Shown here: one piece after another, positions 10,419 to 21,131 of the stretch
Layout of the letters: every line of letters begins with the position of its first letter
Numbering within the stretch: the first letter of the stretch is position 1
DNA from: Brachionus rotundiformis
Taxonomy: Eukaryota > Rotifera > Eurotatoria > Ploima > Brachionidae
Direction of reading: 5' to 3'
Length of the DNA: 64,000 nt
Assembly (NCBI GenBank): GCA_016802295.1
Contig: JAESIW010000136.1
Location: 142,177 to 206,176, forward strand
Position numbers and translations under genes: made by a program
Notes under the pieces: generated by a model
Told to the model about the DNA's origin: nothing
What the model saw: the letters and a program-made list of their open reading frames with translations, nothing else
Database searches by the model: none

Positions 10419-13245
10419 ATGACCGAAGACATAGAGAGAATTAAGAAGAAAAATTTGCTGCTTAGCTACTACAATCAAGATGATTCGCTGGCAGCAGGTG
10501 ATTCGAACAGAAATTTGCCAATTACCAACTCAAGCTCGGACCACGAAGTTCACTTGCAACTCAAGGATCCGTATGACATAAACTCGAGTAGCTTTGAGCC
10601 AGATCTATTCCTTAAAAAACTAATAAAAGTATTCAAAAAATGAGAAAAAAATAGACATTTTATTTATTTTTTTATTAGGAAAAAACCTTGCCAGAGATTA
10701 TGGACTTTGAGAATGACGTGGCCAAAGAGACAAGACGTTTGGACAGCGAAATGCAGACACTAGTATCAGAAAACTATAACAAGTTTATCAGTGCCACGGA
10801 TACCATCCGACAAATGAGAAGTGACTTCAAAAAAATGGAAGACGAAATGGAAAGCCTTGTCTCTTTTATGTCTGACATTACCCATTTTAATGATAAGATA
10901 AACATCACATTCCAAGATAAAAGAAATGAGATATCTAGATTAAGTGGAATTAATAACTTGTTGAAAAAGCTTCAGTTTGTGTTCGAATTGCCATATAAGT
11001 TAGAAAATTTTGTCGAAAACGAGCAATCGTATGCCAAGGCGGTCTTTTATTTTACCAAAGCTAAAAAAACTTTGGACCATTATAAACAAATGCCAACATT
11101 TAAAAACATTGAAGACGATTGTATTTTGATAATAGAAAAATTGAAAAAAAAATTGTACGATCGGATTGATATGACCGACTGTAGGCCAAATGATATATTG
11201 GAAAGTGTTGACTTGTTGAGCCAATTGGGCGAGCCTGTCGACCAGCTTTCTACCAAATATATGAACAGAATAGAGAAATCGTTAGATCAGGACTTGAACG
11301 CTCTTAAACTGGACATTGACCTGCTAGGTATTGATCAAAAGAATCAAAATGATAAAGACAATGGCAAGCTTCAGTCAGCAATGGATATTCTTGAGTTTGT
11401 TGACCATGGATGCAATAACTTCTTGGCAAATCTAAGCTCAGTCATTGAATCTTTTAACGCTTTATTTTTGAACAAAAAAAATAGGTTTGAAAAGTTTAAA
11501 TTTTATTCTATTACTGTTTTAAAATCAATCAATTTAATTTAATTAAATTTTGAATAAAAAATATAAAAAAATTTAATTGAATAAATTTAATCAATTAAGT
11601 GATTTCAACTATTCGGCAGAAAATCCTGAATTTACTGATGAAAAGCTCAATGGTTTAATCAGAGCATATTGGCTAAAGTATTGCGATTTGGTTAGGAGAC
11701 GATTTGAAGTTGAAGTAATTAGTTTGAATTAGTTTAATTTTTTGAATTATCTTTTTTTTAAAAGCAAAATTTGGGAGAAAATACAATAATTGTTCGAGCA
11801 GTGGACAGGTTCTATCGGCGAATACAATCAATAAACAAGCAAATTCCCAATGTGGATTTGTCAGTGGAAGCAAGCAACATAGCACTTTATGTGGCAGAAC
11901 TAAGGGTCAACTTTTATCTGCAAATTCTCAAAAGCCATTTCAATGGTAAAAATTTCACCATCAAACCATTTAAATAGTTACTAAATACTGGTCATCTTTT
12001 TAGAGTGTCTTATTGACCTAAGACACCAGATTGCTCTGATTGGAACTTCTGGTCAATCGGATAAAAAATTGCAAAATTTACAAGATTTAACTTTCAAATC
12101 TTTAACAGAGCAATTGAAAAATGTACTAACAAATTTGCAGGCATTTATTGCCAGTGACATAAGCTTTAGTGCAAAAGTTTACTTTAATGAGCCATTTTGC
12201 AAGACTTTTGTCCGAGAAAACCTCCTGGTAGCTTATCTTAAATTCATTGCTCAAGTGGCCAATGAGTATTCAGATGGTTCGCACGATCCAGTCCCAAGTG
12301 CACTACTTCTTATTCTGTGCCGTCTGTGTCTCGAATTTGAGACGGTTGCCATTGATTATTTGGTAATTTTGCAAAAATAAAATTAGATGATTAAAATTTA
12401 TTTTAAAAATTCCAGTTAACTCTTGCCGATGAGCAGTTTTTCATAAGCAATAAAAGTGGTATCACCAATAAAAAAGAATTGATCGACTTGTTCCGGGAGT
12501 CAGCCAAGGCAAGGATAAATAAATTAATTTATTATTTTAATTAACTATTTATTAATGAATAGTTGTTGATAAACTATTATGTAAAAGTTAGAGGCATAAA
12601 TATATCTCAGATGATAAGAAAGAGTGTTGAAACACGCGACTGGCTGAACACAATTGAACCAAGAAATGTCAGAGCTGTTATGAAGCGTATAGTTGAGGAC
12701 CTGACCAGTTTAGAGATGCAAGTTGGCGAGCTTTTTGAGACTGGCTCTCGAAAAGAAAAAGGCAGTGACTCTAGTCGTAATACATTTATGACTAGGCAAA
12801 CGCAGCGTAGTGCGACATGGAATTTTGGTTCCAAATCTGTCGATAGCAAATTAATGAGTAATATCCAGAAATTGTTTGCTGAAAAAATTGAAATATTCAG
12901 CCAGGTCGACTTTAACAAAATGTCCATTCTGACAGGAATTGTTAAAATAACTCTAAAAACATTCCTCGAGTGTATTAGACTCAAGACATTCAGCAAATAT
13001 GGACTACAACAGATTCAGGTCGATTGTCATTATCTACAATTGTATTTGTGGAGATTTGTAAATGATGAAAAGTAACTTTTTTTTTAATTTAGAGATAAAT
13101 TTTAAGTAAAGATAATATTTTAATTATTTATTTAAGTTTGGTGTTTGTTTTGTTAGAAGAGATACTTAACAGTGCAATTAATAGATGCACTGATGCACAG
13201 CTCATGGAATCTAGGGTTGTTGAGCTTATTTGCGAAACAGTTTAA
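10419..13245 (+). CDS. VPS51: VPS51 (Fat-free), GARP/EARP tethering complex subunit
   Basis: VPS51 tethers endosome-derived vesicles at the trans-Golgi (GARP) and recycling endosomes (EARP). Eight exons: 10419-10628, 10679-11484, 11600-11714, 11765-11945, 12004-12362, 12416-12508, 12563-13071 and 13137-13245, about 793 residues (human 782). Markers: DPYDINSSSFEPDLFLKKL, then TLVSENYNKFISATDTIRQM and DFKKMEDEM in the N-terminal coiled coil, and RKSVETRDWL, EPRNVRAVMKRIVEDLTSLE, SNIQKLFAEKIEIFS and LQQIQVDCHYLQLYLWRF further on. The last exon gives LVFVLLEEILNSA and ends VVELICETV. The intron between exons 6 and 7 appears to use a GC donor (AAG then GCAAGG). TMEM186 starts 134 bp downstream on the same strand. 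Confidence 0.94.
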
Positions 13246-13379
13246 TTTATTACATGGTTATTTTTTAATATTTAATAATAAATTTTTCTGAAAAAAAAAT
13301 ATTTTTTCCAATACATAATCTCCCTTAACGAGGAGTTAAAAACCAAATTAGCAATTTAACTATCTCTTTTGTTAAAGAA

Positions 13380-14000
13380 ATGAACCGGTTATCTGATCTT
13401 AACAAAGTTTTTCATCCAACTTTGGTAGCTAATTTATACAGATTTAGAGCTTCAGTATCTTCAGTAATTAAAAGTCAGCATAGGTTGATTGGCACTGCGG
13501 TCAAGACTCCAAAACCAACAGGATTATACAAAAATGAGTTTAAATGTATTCTAGAATTTCGCTATATAAACCAGCTTAGACTAGCTAGTAGAATGAAACT
13601 GTATCAAACAGGCTTTTCATTGCTGTTCGGTGTGGGAAGTATTTTCGCCTATGAAATGGAATACAGCCAGAGCATAAATTCTCTTTTATCTGCCAATTTC
13701 TGTATGGTATTTGCTCTTGTGATGTTGGTAATAATCTCAAGACAAACAATTAAGGTAATTGGCAAGCTTTACTTGAGCCAAGATTCTTCCAAGGTGTTGA
13801 TATCCCATTTAAACTTTATGGGAAAGAGAAGAGACATTATTGTCAATGTTCAAGACATCCAAGGCCTGAGCTCTTTAAGCGAGTTAAACGAAACTTTTCT
13901 CAAGTTTAAAATGAACAATATGAATGGTCATATGTACATGATTTTACCATATAGTAGAATTTTAGATAAAGATGCATTATTAAAGGTGCTAAAAGCATGA
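13380..14000 (+). CDS. TMEM186: TMEM186-like mitochondrial inner-membrane protein
   Basis: A single-exon frame of 206 residues. TMEM186 is part of the MCIA complex that assembles respiratory complex I. Shared features: an Arg/Ser-rich, probably mitochondrial-targeting N-terminus, FRYINQLRLASRMKLYQTG just before two membrane segments (about residues 78-96 and 104-122), then the soluble tail with SHLNFMGKRRD and LPYSRILDKDALLKVL, which match the family's (S)HLTFWGRRRD and RYGRVLDRE-type motifs. It lies 134 bp after VPS51 and is tail-to-tail with the next minus-strand gene, only 42 bp apart. The assignment is from remembered similarity and is good but not exhaustive. Confidence 0.75.
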   Translation: MNRLSDLNKVFHPTLVANLYRFRASVSSVIKSQHRLIGTAVKTPKPTGLYKNEFKCILEFRYINQLRLASRMKLYQTGFSLLFGVGSIFAYEMEYSQSINSLLSANFCMVFALVMLVIISRQTIKVIGKLYLSQDSSKVLISHLNFMGKRRDIIVNVQDIQGLSSLSELNETFLKFKMNNMNGHMYMILPYSRILDKDALLKVLKA

Positions 14001-14042
14001 TTTATTTATTTTTTAATAAAATTATATTGCTATTGACAATTC

Positions 14043-14608
14043 TTAGGGTTCAAATATATTTTCCGGATCTTGGTACTTTTCGGCATGAAACATTTCAATA
14101 AACTCATTTTGGTTTTCTAACTTGAATTTTTTTGCCAAAATTAATAAAAAAAATAATCCATTGAATATAAATTCACCCAAAATAATCACATACTTTACCG
14201 AATTGTTAAAAAATCTTTCGCAGTAAGTGCTTAAGCCTAAATATCTTTCGCCAATATATTGATTGAAAAAGAGTATAAAAATATCTACATTGATGTGGTA
14301 GAAAATTTTCCAATCACTTTTAAATTACTTATTAAAGACAAAAAATTTACTTAAATAGAAAAATGTCCAGAACAAAATTGAAAACAGAATATAAATTTTT
14401 TTTGGCTTGCTGCACGACTCTTTACCATTTATTTCCAAATTGAAAAATTGACTTTCATTTGTTAGTCCACCTTAACACATACAGATAAAAAACGAATATT
14501 ATTGACAAGAATACCATATAAGTAGAAAAAACTCAAAAGAATTCCAATCATGGAAAATATTATGACATGTATAGGCAAATCAATATATATATTTCCACAT
14601 CTTTTCAT
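14043..14608 (-). CDS. small multi-pass membrane protein, unknown
   Basis: Too fragmented for any single long frame. Three exons with matching phases: 14608-14515, 14470-14351 and 14284-14043, giving 151 residues. It starts MKRCGNIYIDLPIH and has about four hydrophobic segments: residues 10-31, one after KKIYILFSILFW, one around NIFILFF, and one in KYVIILGEFIFNGLFFLLIL. The C-terminus is soluble and ends YQDPENIFEP. One loop has a Cys-containing LEINGKESCSKP segment. The alternating hydrophobic pattern and clean splice phases argue that it is real. I do not recognise the family; a tetraspanin-like or TMEM-class protein is possible. Introns are 44 and 66 nt. Exon 1 may not be the true first exon. 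Confidence 0.55.
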
Positions 14609-14731
14609 ATAATATATACCTTTAAATTTTGTTTTTAGAGTGATAACATTTAAAATAATTAAATCTTACTCAAAACAAACAGATAAATATAAGATATTGT
14701 TTTTAGAGTAAAAAAAATCAATTTAAAATTT

Positions 14732-16078
14732 TTAAAATCTAATTAAAAGAGTAAGCTTATTAACATTTGTATATTTTTTTAAAATACTTTTTTCTAAAGG
14801 ACGAAATCTACTTGTTATCGAGCATTTTTTTGAATATTTAAAATTTCTAATTAAATCATCAATCATAGCACATTGATTGTCTTTATTATTTGACTCTACA
14901 TAATTTTTATAGTCACAAAGTTGGAAAATTTCCGCAAAAAAATGAAAATTTTTCCTAGCATTTTCAATATAATTAAATTCCAATTCTCTACAAGGCTTTA
15001 TTAGTGTAAATTTATTAACATATTCTTCCAATTTGATCAGTTCTTTTTCATCATAAAGTTTCTCATATTTTTGACAATTTATCACATTTTCATATTCATC
15101 ATTTAACAAATTGGTAATTTTTTGTTGCTCATTTCTATAATTCCAAAGCTGTTTATGAGTGTATTTTAATTTATTTACTAAAAAATCATAGATATAAAGA
15201 TCTTGGTTAGATATAATTAAGTTATTTGCATCATTTTCTAGAGTATCATGCTCAACTTGTCTTATGACCAAATATGGCTTTAGACTCTTCAATAAATGAC
15301 TCAAAAATTTAAGATAAGATTGATCACTACTGACTTGTCTTTCGAAAGTCTGATTCATTAAGTTTTTTAAGTCCTGAATTTTTCTTGAACATAATTCAGT
15401 ATTATTTTGTCTATCAATTTTTTCCTTGTTGAGCATGAGTTCTATCTCAGTGTCTGAAAATGGTTGGATAATACTTTGGGAACTAAAAATGCCTATTTGG
15501 ATATACAAATCTTGGAAAAATTCTATTTCCTTTGACAATCTTTCTAAACTTAATGATTCGAACTTGTTAAATGTTTGTTTAAGATTTTTAAGTATTGAAT
15601 TATATTGTTCCAAAAATGTTTTCATTTTATTCTCTTGGTCACTAATTATGGACTCAAAGGTTTTTCTTAAAATTACCAATTCATACTGATAATTGTTTTC
15701 TACTTAAAAGTAATTAAAGTTTTCAATTAAATAAATTAATAATTTACTAGTCCAAGAGTCGGAGAGAGTTGTGTAAAGTTGTGTTACTTTAGTTATATTT
15801 TCGTTTTTAATATCACTAGTTTGTTTTTGAAAATTAATTAATTTTATTTCCGCATTCTTAAATAACTTCTGAAAGAGGACTTTATTCTTATCCAAATTAG
15901 CAACTCCGATACAATTTTTTTTCCGACATTGGATACATTCAGAATTTTTGGAATCAATGGTTTTCCTATAGCACAAATTACATATATTCTTTTGACAACA
16001 AGCTAACAAAACAGGATATTTTATATGACTAAAAAATGATTTACAATTAGAACAAAAATCTTCTGTATTCATACTCAA
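14732..16078 (-). CDS. RING-type protein with coiled-coil C-terminus
   Basis: Two exons, 16078-15748 and 15702-14732, joined in phase across a 45-nt intron, give 433 residues. The N-terminus has a cysteine-rich RING-like module: CSNC near 9-12, ACCQKNICNLC, and CIQC near 50. The usual zinc-binding His is absent: the CxHxxC position reads CQKNIC. A long, mostly helical Lys/Glu/Asn-rich region follows, with no B-box and no recognisable C-terminal fold. It is most likely a member of the large rotifer RING/coiled-coil family, perhaps a ubiquitin ligase, but the incomplete RING makes activity uncertain. A start at Met3 (16072) is equally possible. Paralogue-like to the RING gene at 38413. Confidence 0.65.
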
Positions 16079-16405
16079 TAAAATAAAAAATATTATTTTT
16101 TTAAATTTTTATTCTCTTATTCATAGATACAAAAAATGAAAATTGTAACTATACCATCAAAAATAAAATACTCTTAATCTGATTTATTTGGTTAATTTGA
16201 TAAGAATTTATTTTCATACTTATTACACAATTTTCTAAATCAGCATGGCAAGCACCATAGCCGAATTTTTCAGGCCGATTAATTTTTTACAATTTCTAAC
16301 TCATTTGTCAAAAATAATTTAAATTCAAAATTATATACAAAGCTTTAGAGAACTTAATTTAAATGTCTATGAAAAATTAAATAAAATTAGAATAAAAAAA
16401 AATTC
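16079..16405. other. intergenic region between RING gene and HIT-type gene
   Basis: This 327-bp AT-rich stretch lies upstream of the RING gene (start 16078, minus) and downstream of the HIT-type gene (stop at 16406, minus). It should hold the RING promoter and the other gene's 3' UTR. No open frame or repeat is visible. Confidence 0.45.
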
Positions 16406-18219
16406 TTATTTAGATGTAAAAAGTCTATATTTAATAAATTTATTCATTTTATCACTTGTGCTGAATTGGTCCAAGTTGGCATTAAATGTCTAAAAGGAAA
16501 AATTTGATTTAAAAATTTAGATAAAAATTTTATCTTACACTTAATAACTCCAATGTGCTTGTATCAGATCTAAATGAAGACACATCTCCTCTTGGAACAA
16601 TTTTAATGTAAACAGGAATGCGTCCATTTTTTGAATTGTCCACAAATGGGAAATAAATGGACATTGAGAACGGATATAAATTCAAATCATGAAAATAGGC
16701 TTAATAAATTTGCTAGAAAATTATTTTTATTATTTTATCTTCTACTTTGGAGTATGGCATACAGCAGTCTGATGATGTCTTCACCAAAACTGTGGCTCAA
16801 AATTGTCACATCGTAGTCTTTTTTCGGTGTTAATGGAAAAATAGCCACAGAATTTTTATACACCAAAGTTAAATTAAGCATGTCATGAAGTAATGTGAAG
16901 TCATTGAAATAATTTCTTTTGGTTTCTCTGTAGTACAATTCAGCTCCTTTTCTAATTGTTTCAAACATTCCATAATAACGCTTTGAATTTATAGTTCCAT
17001 GTACTTAAAGAAAATCTTTGGTAAAAAGAAATACAAGAATAGTAGCAACATTTACAGTGCGGATGGACTTGGGAAGCACCAGCCTTGTACAAAAAATCCC
17101 AGAGAACAACTGGGTAGTTTAGATGGCTATCTTTTGAATGCATTTTATTGAACCATTTTTGCGGAAGACTCAATAAATCTTTGAATTCCTGGTAATTCAA
17201 TTTTAGAAGATCATGTTTTCTTGGCAAAAATAGTTCGTGGTTTTGGTCAAAGGGAAATAAGTTTGCCGCCGAATAAGAATAATCAGTTCTCATTCTACCA
17301 GAGCCACTAGATGCTGTAAAACTATGAATATTTATAGACTTAATAATTAAATTATAAAAATATTTATTACTCTTCCTCACAAAAATCACAATTAGACTCT
17401 GTCTCTTTTATTGTTTTTTCATAGCTTTAGAAAGCATAAAATTTAAAAAATAGCATTTGTTTATTGTAAGGGTAGCGTGGCCGAGTGGTCTAAGGCGCTG
17501 GTTTAAGGCACCAGTCGTAACAGGCGTGGGTTCGAATCCCACCGCTGCCAGATTTTTTTTCATGTCAAAACAAAACTTACAGTATTGCAGGTGGCATATC
17601 AGGCTTGGAAATGGGACGCTTTGGTCTCAAGGTGTTAAAAACATTTTCTTCATATGTATACTTATTAAAAATATTTATCAATCCCTTTAATTTTTTTTTT
17701 TAATTAACAATTAATCACTTAATTTCCAAATACCTGGTTATACACTGAATTTATCAAAACATTGTCATTATTGAGCATTTTTTTAACTTTTTCGACTAAC
17801 TTTTCATTTAAATTTAATTCATTGCGCTTAAATTGGACTTGGTATATTTGCTTGAAAATCCTATAAAACATTGAACATTCTGTGTTATCACTATTTGACC
17901 AAAAGTACAATATTCTGTCAAATATTTCTATGGATAAATTTTGCTTTCCTAGATGCTTCAAACAATAGTCCTTAATGAGCATTTTATTATTTTTGAGCAA
18001 TTTTTGAGTTTTATAATCGAGGAGATCTAAATATTCCGGCCATTCAGAATACCCATTTTCCTGAGCTGTATTTTGGTAAAAATGTGTCCCATCCGGAATA
18101 TCTTGGGTTTTTTTAATCAAAAGAAAGAACATGGAAAAACCAACAAGAGAAAATATTACAGCAATTATAAAGAGTTTAAAAAGAGACATTTTTCTTATGA
18201 GTTTAAATGCTTTATTCAT
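16406..18219 (-). CDS. membrane-anchored HIT/GalT-superfamily protein
   Basis: Seven exons with consistent phases: 18219-17734, 17684-17581, 17424-17371, 17321-17056, 17003-16746, 16699-16539 and 16489-16406, about 470 residues. Residues about 13-34 form one hydrophobic segment after a basic start, so it is probably a type II membrane protein facing the lumen. After a Lys-rich stalk comes a HIT-like fold: CDFCEED (possible zinc or fold Cys pair), NLFPFDQNHELFLPRKHD, then GASQVHPHLHGT with the HxHxH catalytic-type motif of the histidine-triad/galactose-1-phosphate uridylyltransferase superfamily. This suggests a nucleotidyl transferase or hydrolase, but the substrate is unknown. The HxHxH motif forms only across an exon junction. 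A tRNA-Leu lies antisense inside intron 2. Confidence 0.75.
17471..17550 (+). tRNA. tRNA-Leu (anticodon AAG)
   Basis: A full cloverleaf is readable. The 7-bp acceptor stem GGTAGCG pairs with CGCTGCC (one G-T pair), with discriminator A at 17550. A type I A box (GTGGCCGAGTGGTC) and B box (GGTTCGAATCC) are present. The anticodon stem CTGGT/ACCAG encloses loop TTAAGGC, giving anticodon AAG, which reads CUU. A T-run at 17552-17559 follows, as expected for polymerase III termination. There is no intron. The gene lies antisense inside intron 2 of the HIT-type gene. Confidence 0.96.
17552..17559 (+). terminator. RNA polymerase III terminator of tRNA-Leu
   Basis: A run of eight T residues begins two bases after the tRNA discriminator base, the standard polymerase III stop signal. 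Confidence 0.8.
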
Positions 18220-18648
18220 TTTTAAAGTTGATTTTATAATAAAAAAATATCTAAAAAAATTATAAACTTGAAAAATTTTTATTTGGTTAAAAATGGTTGA
18301 CTATCGACTTTAAAATTATTGCTTTTAAATTCATATACAATTTTATAGTTTTATGGTATATTAATTTAATACAAAAGACGAATTTAAAATAACAAAAAGT
18401 AATTTGTCTAGTTTTATAATTTTAAAAAGTAAATATTTTTTATAAAAAACAAATATATTGAGTTGGTTTTAGTTTAAAAAATTGTAATTTCATGACTTAA
18501 ATTTTATATTGTTTTATAACTGAAACTTTAATTATACATAATATTAAATTTAATACATCTTAATTATTTAAAACTAGCTTTGATGTTAATTTTTGTTGAA
18601 AGTTGTCTTTCATAATTGAATCTATATTGGATACAATTTTTGTCCAGT
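18220..18648. other. intergenic region
   Basis: This 429-bp AT-rich stretch lies between the start of the HIT-type gene (18219) and the stop of the DNase-like gene (18649), both minus. It should hold the HIT-gene promoter. No other feature is visible. Confidence 0.45.
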
Positions 18649-19643
18649 TTATTTCAAGTCTATTTCGACCGGAAAATGGTCACTTATTTTCTCAGTCTTA
18701 AAAATATGAAGTTATAGCTTAAAAAAAAATAAAAAATTTTATATTTTATAATTACATATTCAGCAGAAAGGCCATATTTAATATCATATCTATAAGTCAT
18801 ATTCGTTTCGGGAATGATGGCTTTTATTAACTCAGGCGAGTTTACAATTATTCTGTCATAGGCACAATTTCTGGTGCTAATTGTTGTCGCACACTCATCA
18901 TTTATATACCAGGTAAAATCAGATAAAATTTCCCTAACCTTGTCACGATTTTTTCCTGAAATATAAGAGCAATCAAAATTAAAATCTCCCAAAATGATCA
19001 CATTTTTTTTAATATTGGAATTAAGTTGGTAATACCAATCAACCACTAGTCTCAAAGCTAAACTCTCTTCGAGAACATAAGATGGCCTCAAGTGGACATT
19101 CATTAGAGTAAACTTCTCTAATGATAAACTATTATTGAAAATTCTAAACTCAACAATAAATGGTGGACGGTCAAATATTTTCTCCGTGTTTTCATAGACC
19201 ATTTGACTTACGGCCACAATTCTTCTGCTCAATCCGTCAACAACATTTCTATAAATTAAATCATAGATAAATAAATTTGCCTTTCATTTTGTTTACCTGT
19301 ATATAAAAGCATATATTTCTTTATAAGAAGAAAAGCCTAGTCGTGGACTGATTGCGTAGGAGTATTTAATTCCTTTGGAAATCGCATATTCGTTTAGTTG
19401 ATCAATTAAAATTGTCATCACATAGTCCATATTTGAGTCTCTTATCTCTTGAATGGCTACAATGTCATATCTGGATAAAATTTGGCATATTGTGCCAACG
19501 ATGGTTTTGTTGCTAATTTTAGTTGGCCCCAAATACCTGATGTTAAATGATCCAATTTTCAATGGTGGCTCATCGGACAGAACCTTGCCACAAATGCAAA
19601 TAACATAGCTTAAAAATAAACCTTGTTTTATGCTAAAATTCAT
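18649..19643 (-). CDS. secreted DNase I-like endonuclease
   Basis: Three exons, 19643-19297, 19248-18756 and 18696-18649, give 295 residues (human DNase I 282). Residues 1-23 look like a cleavable signal peptide ending near GKVLS before DEPP. The fold starts KIGSFNIRYLG. Catalytic and metal sites of the DNase I family are all visible: Glu in VAIQEIRD, His in MNVHLRPSY, Asp/Asn in ILGDFNFDCSYI, RNCAYDRIIVNS, and ISDHFPVEIDLK at the C-terminus. It should therefore be an active secreted nuclease that degrades extracellular DNA, perhaps in digestion or defence. DNase1 versus DNase1-like cannot be separated here. The final 48-nt exon carrying the catalytic His is easily missed. Confidence 0.9.
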
Positions 19644-20015
19644 TTTAATTTTTTTTTGTCAAAAAGGTGATCACATTTATAGGTAACAAAATTTTAATTA
19701 ATCACTCTCTTACCTAGATGATTAGAAATTATTTCAAATTAAATAAACTTGTTTAATTAATGTATTTTATACAAAATATTAATGGTTTATTCAGAAGCAA
19801 AAGTCATTAATTTCGTCTATAAAAATTTTACTGATTTTTTTTTACAAAATAAAAAATTTTTATTCAAATAAAAAGTATAAATTTCTTTTTTTTTTAAATG
19901 ATATTTTTTGTCTAAAATTTAAAACAATTATTCTCATTAAGACACATTTTAATTACGCTTGAGTTGAGCTTTTATGGTTAAAAGAAAATTAAAAAAAAAA
20001 ACAGAACCAACTATT
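19644..20015. other. intergenic region
   Basis: This 372-bp AT-rich stretch lies between the DNase-like gene (start 19643, minus) and the SAPC2-like gene (stop at 20016, minus). A promoter for the nuclease is expected here. Nothing coding is visible. Confidence 0.45.
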
Positions 20016-21131
20016 TTAGAGAAATTTGGGCTTAGAAATTGTTATTGTGTTGCTGGTATTTCTGGTTCCATTTTGACCATTTGGCACATAATCAGCAAAC
20101 ATCTTGTCGCCAATATTTTGCCTCTCTTTTACCAAAGAAATCAAGCTATTCTGGCGGCTAAAATTTCGGCTATTTAATTTTGTCATATTTTTATTTAAAT
20201 TTTCCGATTCGGCTTTAATCTCAAATAATTTGCGGATTAAATTGGATTTTTCTTTCTGCAATGACTCAATTTTGTCTTGCTTTTCTTTTAAAAATTTGTC
20301 CAAATCCAAATCTGGCTTGGAGTTCTGAAAACCGAATTGTTCCAAATAGTCCTGATAGCTTGGTGGCTCTGGCAAACTAAACTCGTCCTCATTTTTCACA
20401 TTATTCTCCATGCTGATCTTTTTTTTAAGCAAAAAGTCATTCAGGAACAAATTTAGATCACTTAATTGCTTCAAATCGATCAAAAGTTTGTCAATGCTGT
20501 ACAAATTTTGGTACTTGAGTTTACTTAAATTGGTCTGCTTGACCCTATTGTCAATTAGTTGATTGGCAAGCCATTTTCTAATACAATCTATGGAATCGAG
20601 GCCCTGCTTGAGCAAATAGTTTTCCTTGTCTATCAATGAATTGAGGTCAAGCGAGTTGGCGTTTGATTGGGACGAGGAGTTGTTTTGGTTTTCAAATGCC
20701 TGCGACAAAGTGGTACCTGATGTCCGCGATTGCATTATTTTGGCCTGCTTTCTCCGGTCTAAGACAACATCAGCAGCTTTAATAATTTCTTCATAGGTGA
20801 CCAAAAATTTTGCCGGATATTGCTTTTTGTCAATGTACAAGCTGTGCCTTTGGCCCGGATCTCTCAGATTTGGATTAACTGCTTTTAAGATTTTATTGGA
20901 ACGATTTTGCCGGATGTAGTTAAGAACATCGTTCAATATTTCATTGTCACTGGCACCCAGAACGTCTAATTCATTGATGTCTATGGCGCCGTTGCACTCT
21001 GGGTCAAATATGGCAAAGAATGACTTAAGTATGCTGAATAATTTGGATTTTTCCGACTCTGTCTCGGACGTGTTTAAGCCATTTGGCGTCTTTAATACTA
21101 TTGAGTCTATTTCGCTCAGGTCACTAGTCAT
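20016..21131 (-). CDS. suppressor-APC-domain protein (SAPCD2-like)
   Basis: A single-exon frame of 371 residues. Residues about 25-130 resemble the Suppressor APC domain: a long helix, then FDPECNGAIDINELD (EF-hand-like), LNYIRQNRSN, and LVTYEEIIKAADVVLDRRKQ. The middle is Ser/Asn-rich, and the C-terminal half has a probable coiled coil around LKEKQDKIESLQKEKSNLIR. In vertebrates SAPCD2 is a cell-cortex and centrosome protein acting in spindle orientation and planar polarity. The assignment rests on the one domain, and SAPCD1 would be an alternative. The gene is divergent from DEPDC1, itself a mitotic gene, with 1.7 kb between. Confidence 0.6.
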   Translation of the reverse strand: MTSDLSEIDSIVLKTPNGLNTSETESEKSKLFSILKSFFAIFDPECNGAIDINELDVLGASDNEILNDVLNYIRQNRSNKILKAVNPNLRDPGQRHSLYIDKKQYPAKFLVTYEEIIKAADVVLDRRKQAKIMQSRTSGTTLSQAFENQNNSSSQSNANSLDLNSLIDKENYLLKQGLDSIDCIRKWLANQLIDNRVKQTNLSKLKYQNLYSIDKLLIDLKQLSDLNLFLNDFLLKKKISMENNVKNEDEFSLPEPPSYQDYLEQFGFQNSKPDLDLDKFLKEKQDKIESLQKEKSNLIRKLFEIKAESENLNKNMTKLNSRNFSRQNSLISLVKERQNIGDKMFADYVPNGQNGTRNTSNTITISKPKFL

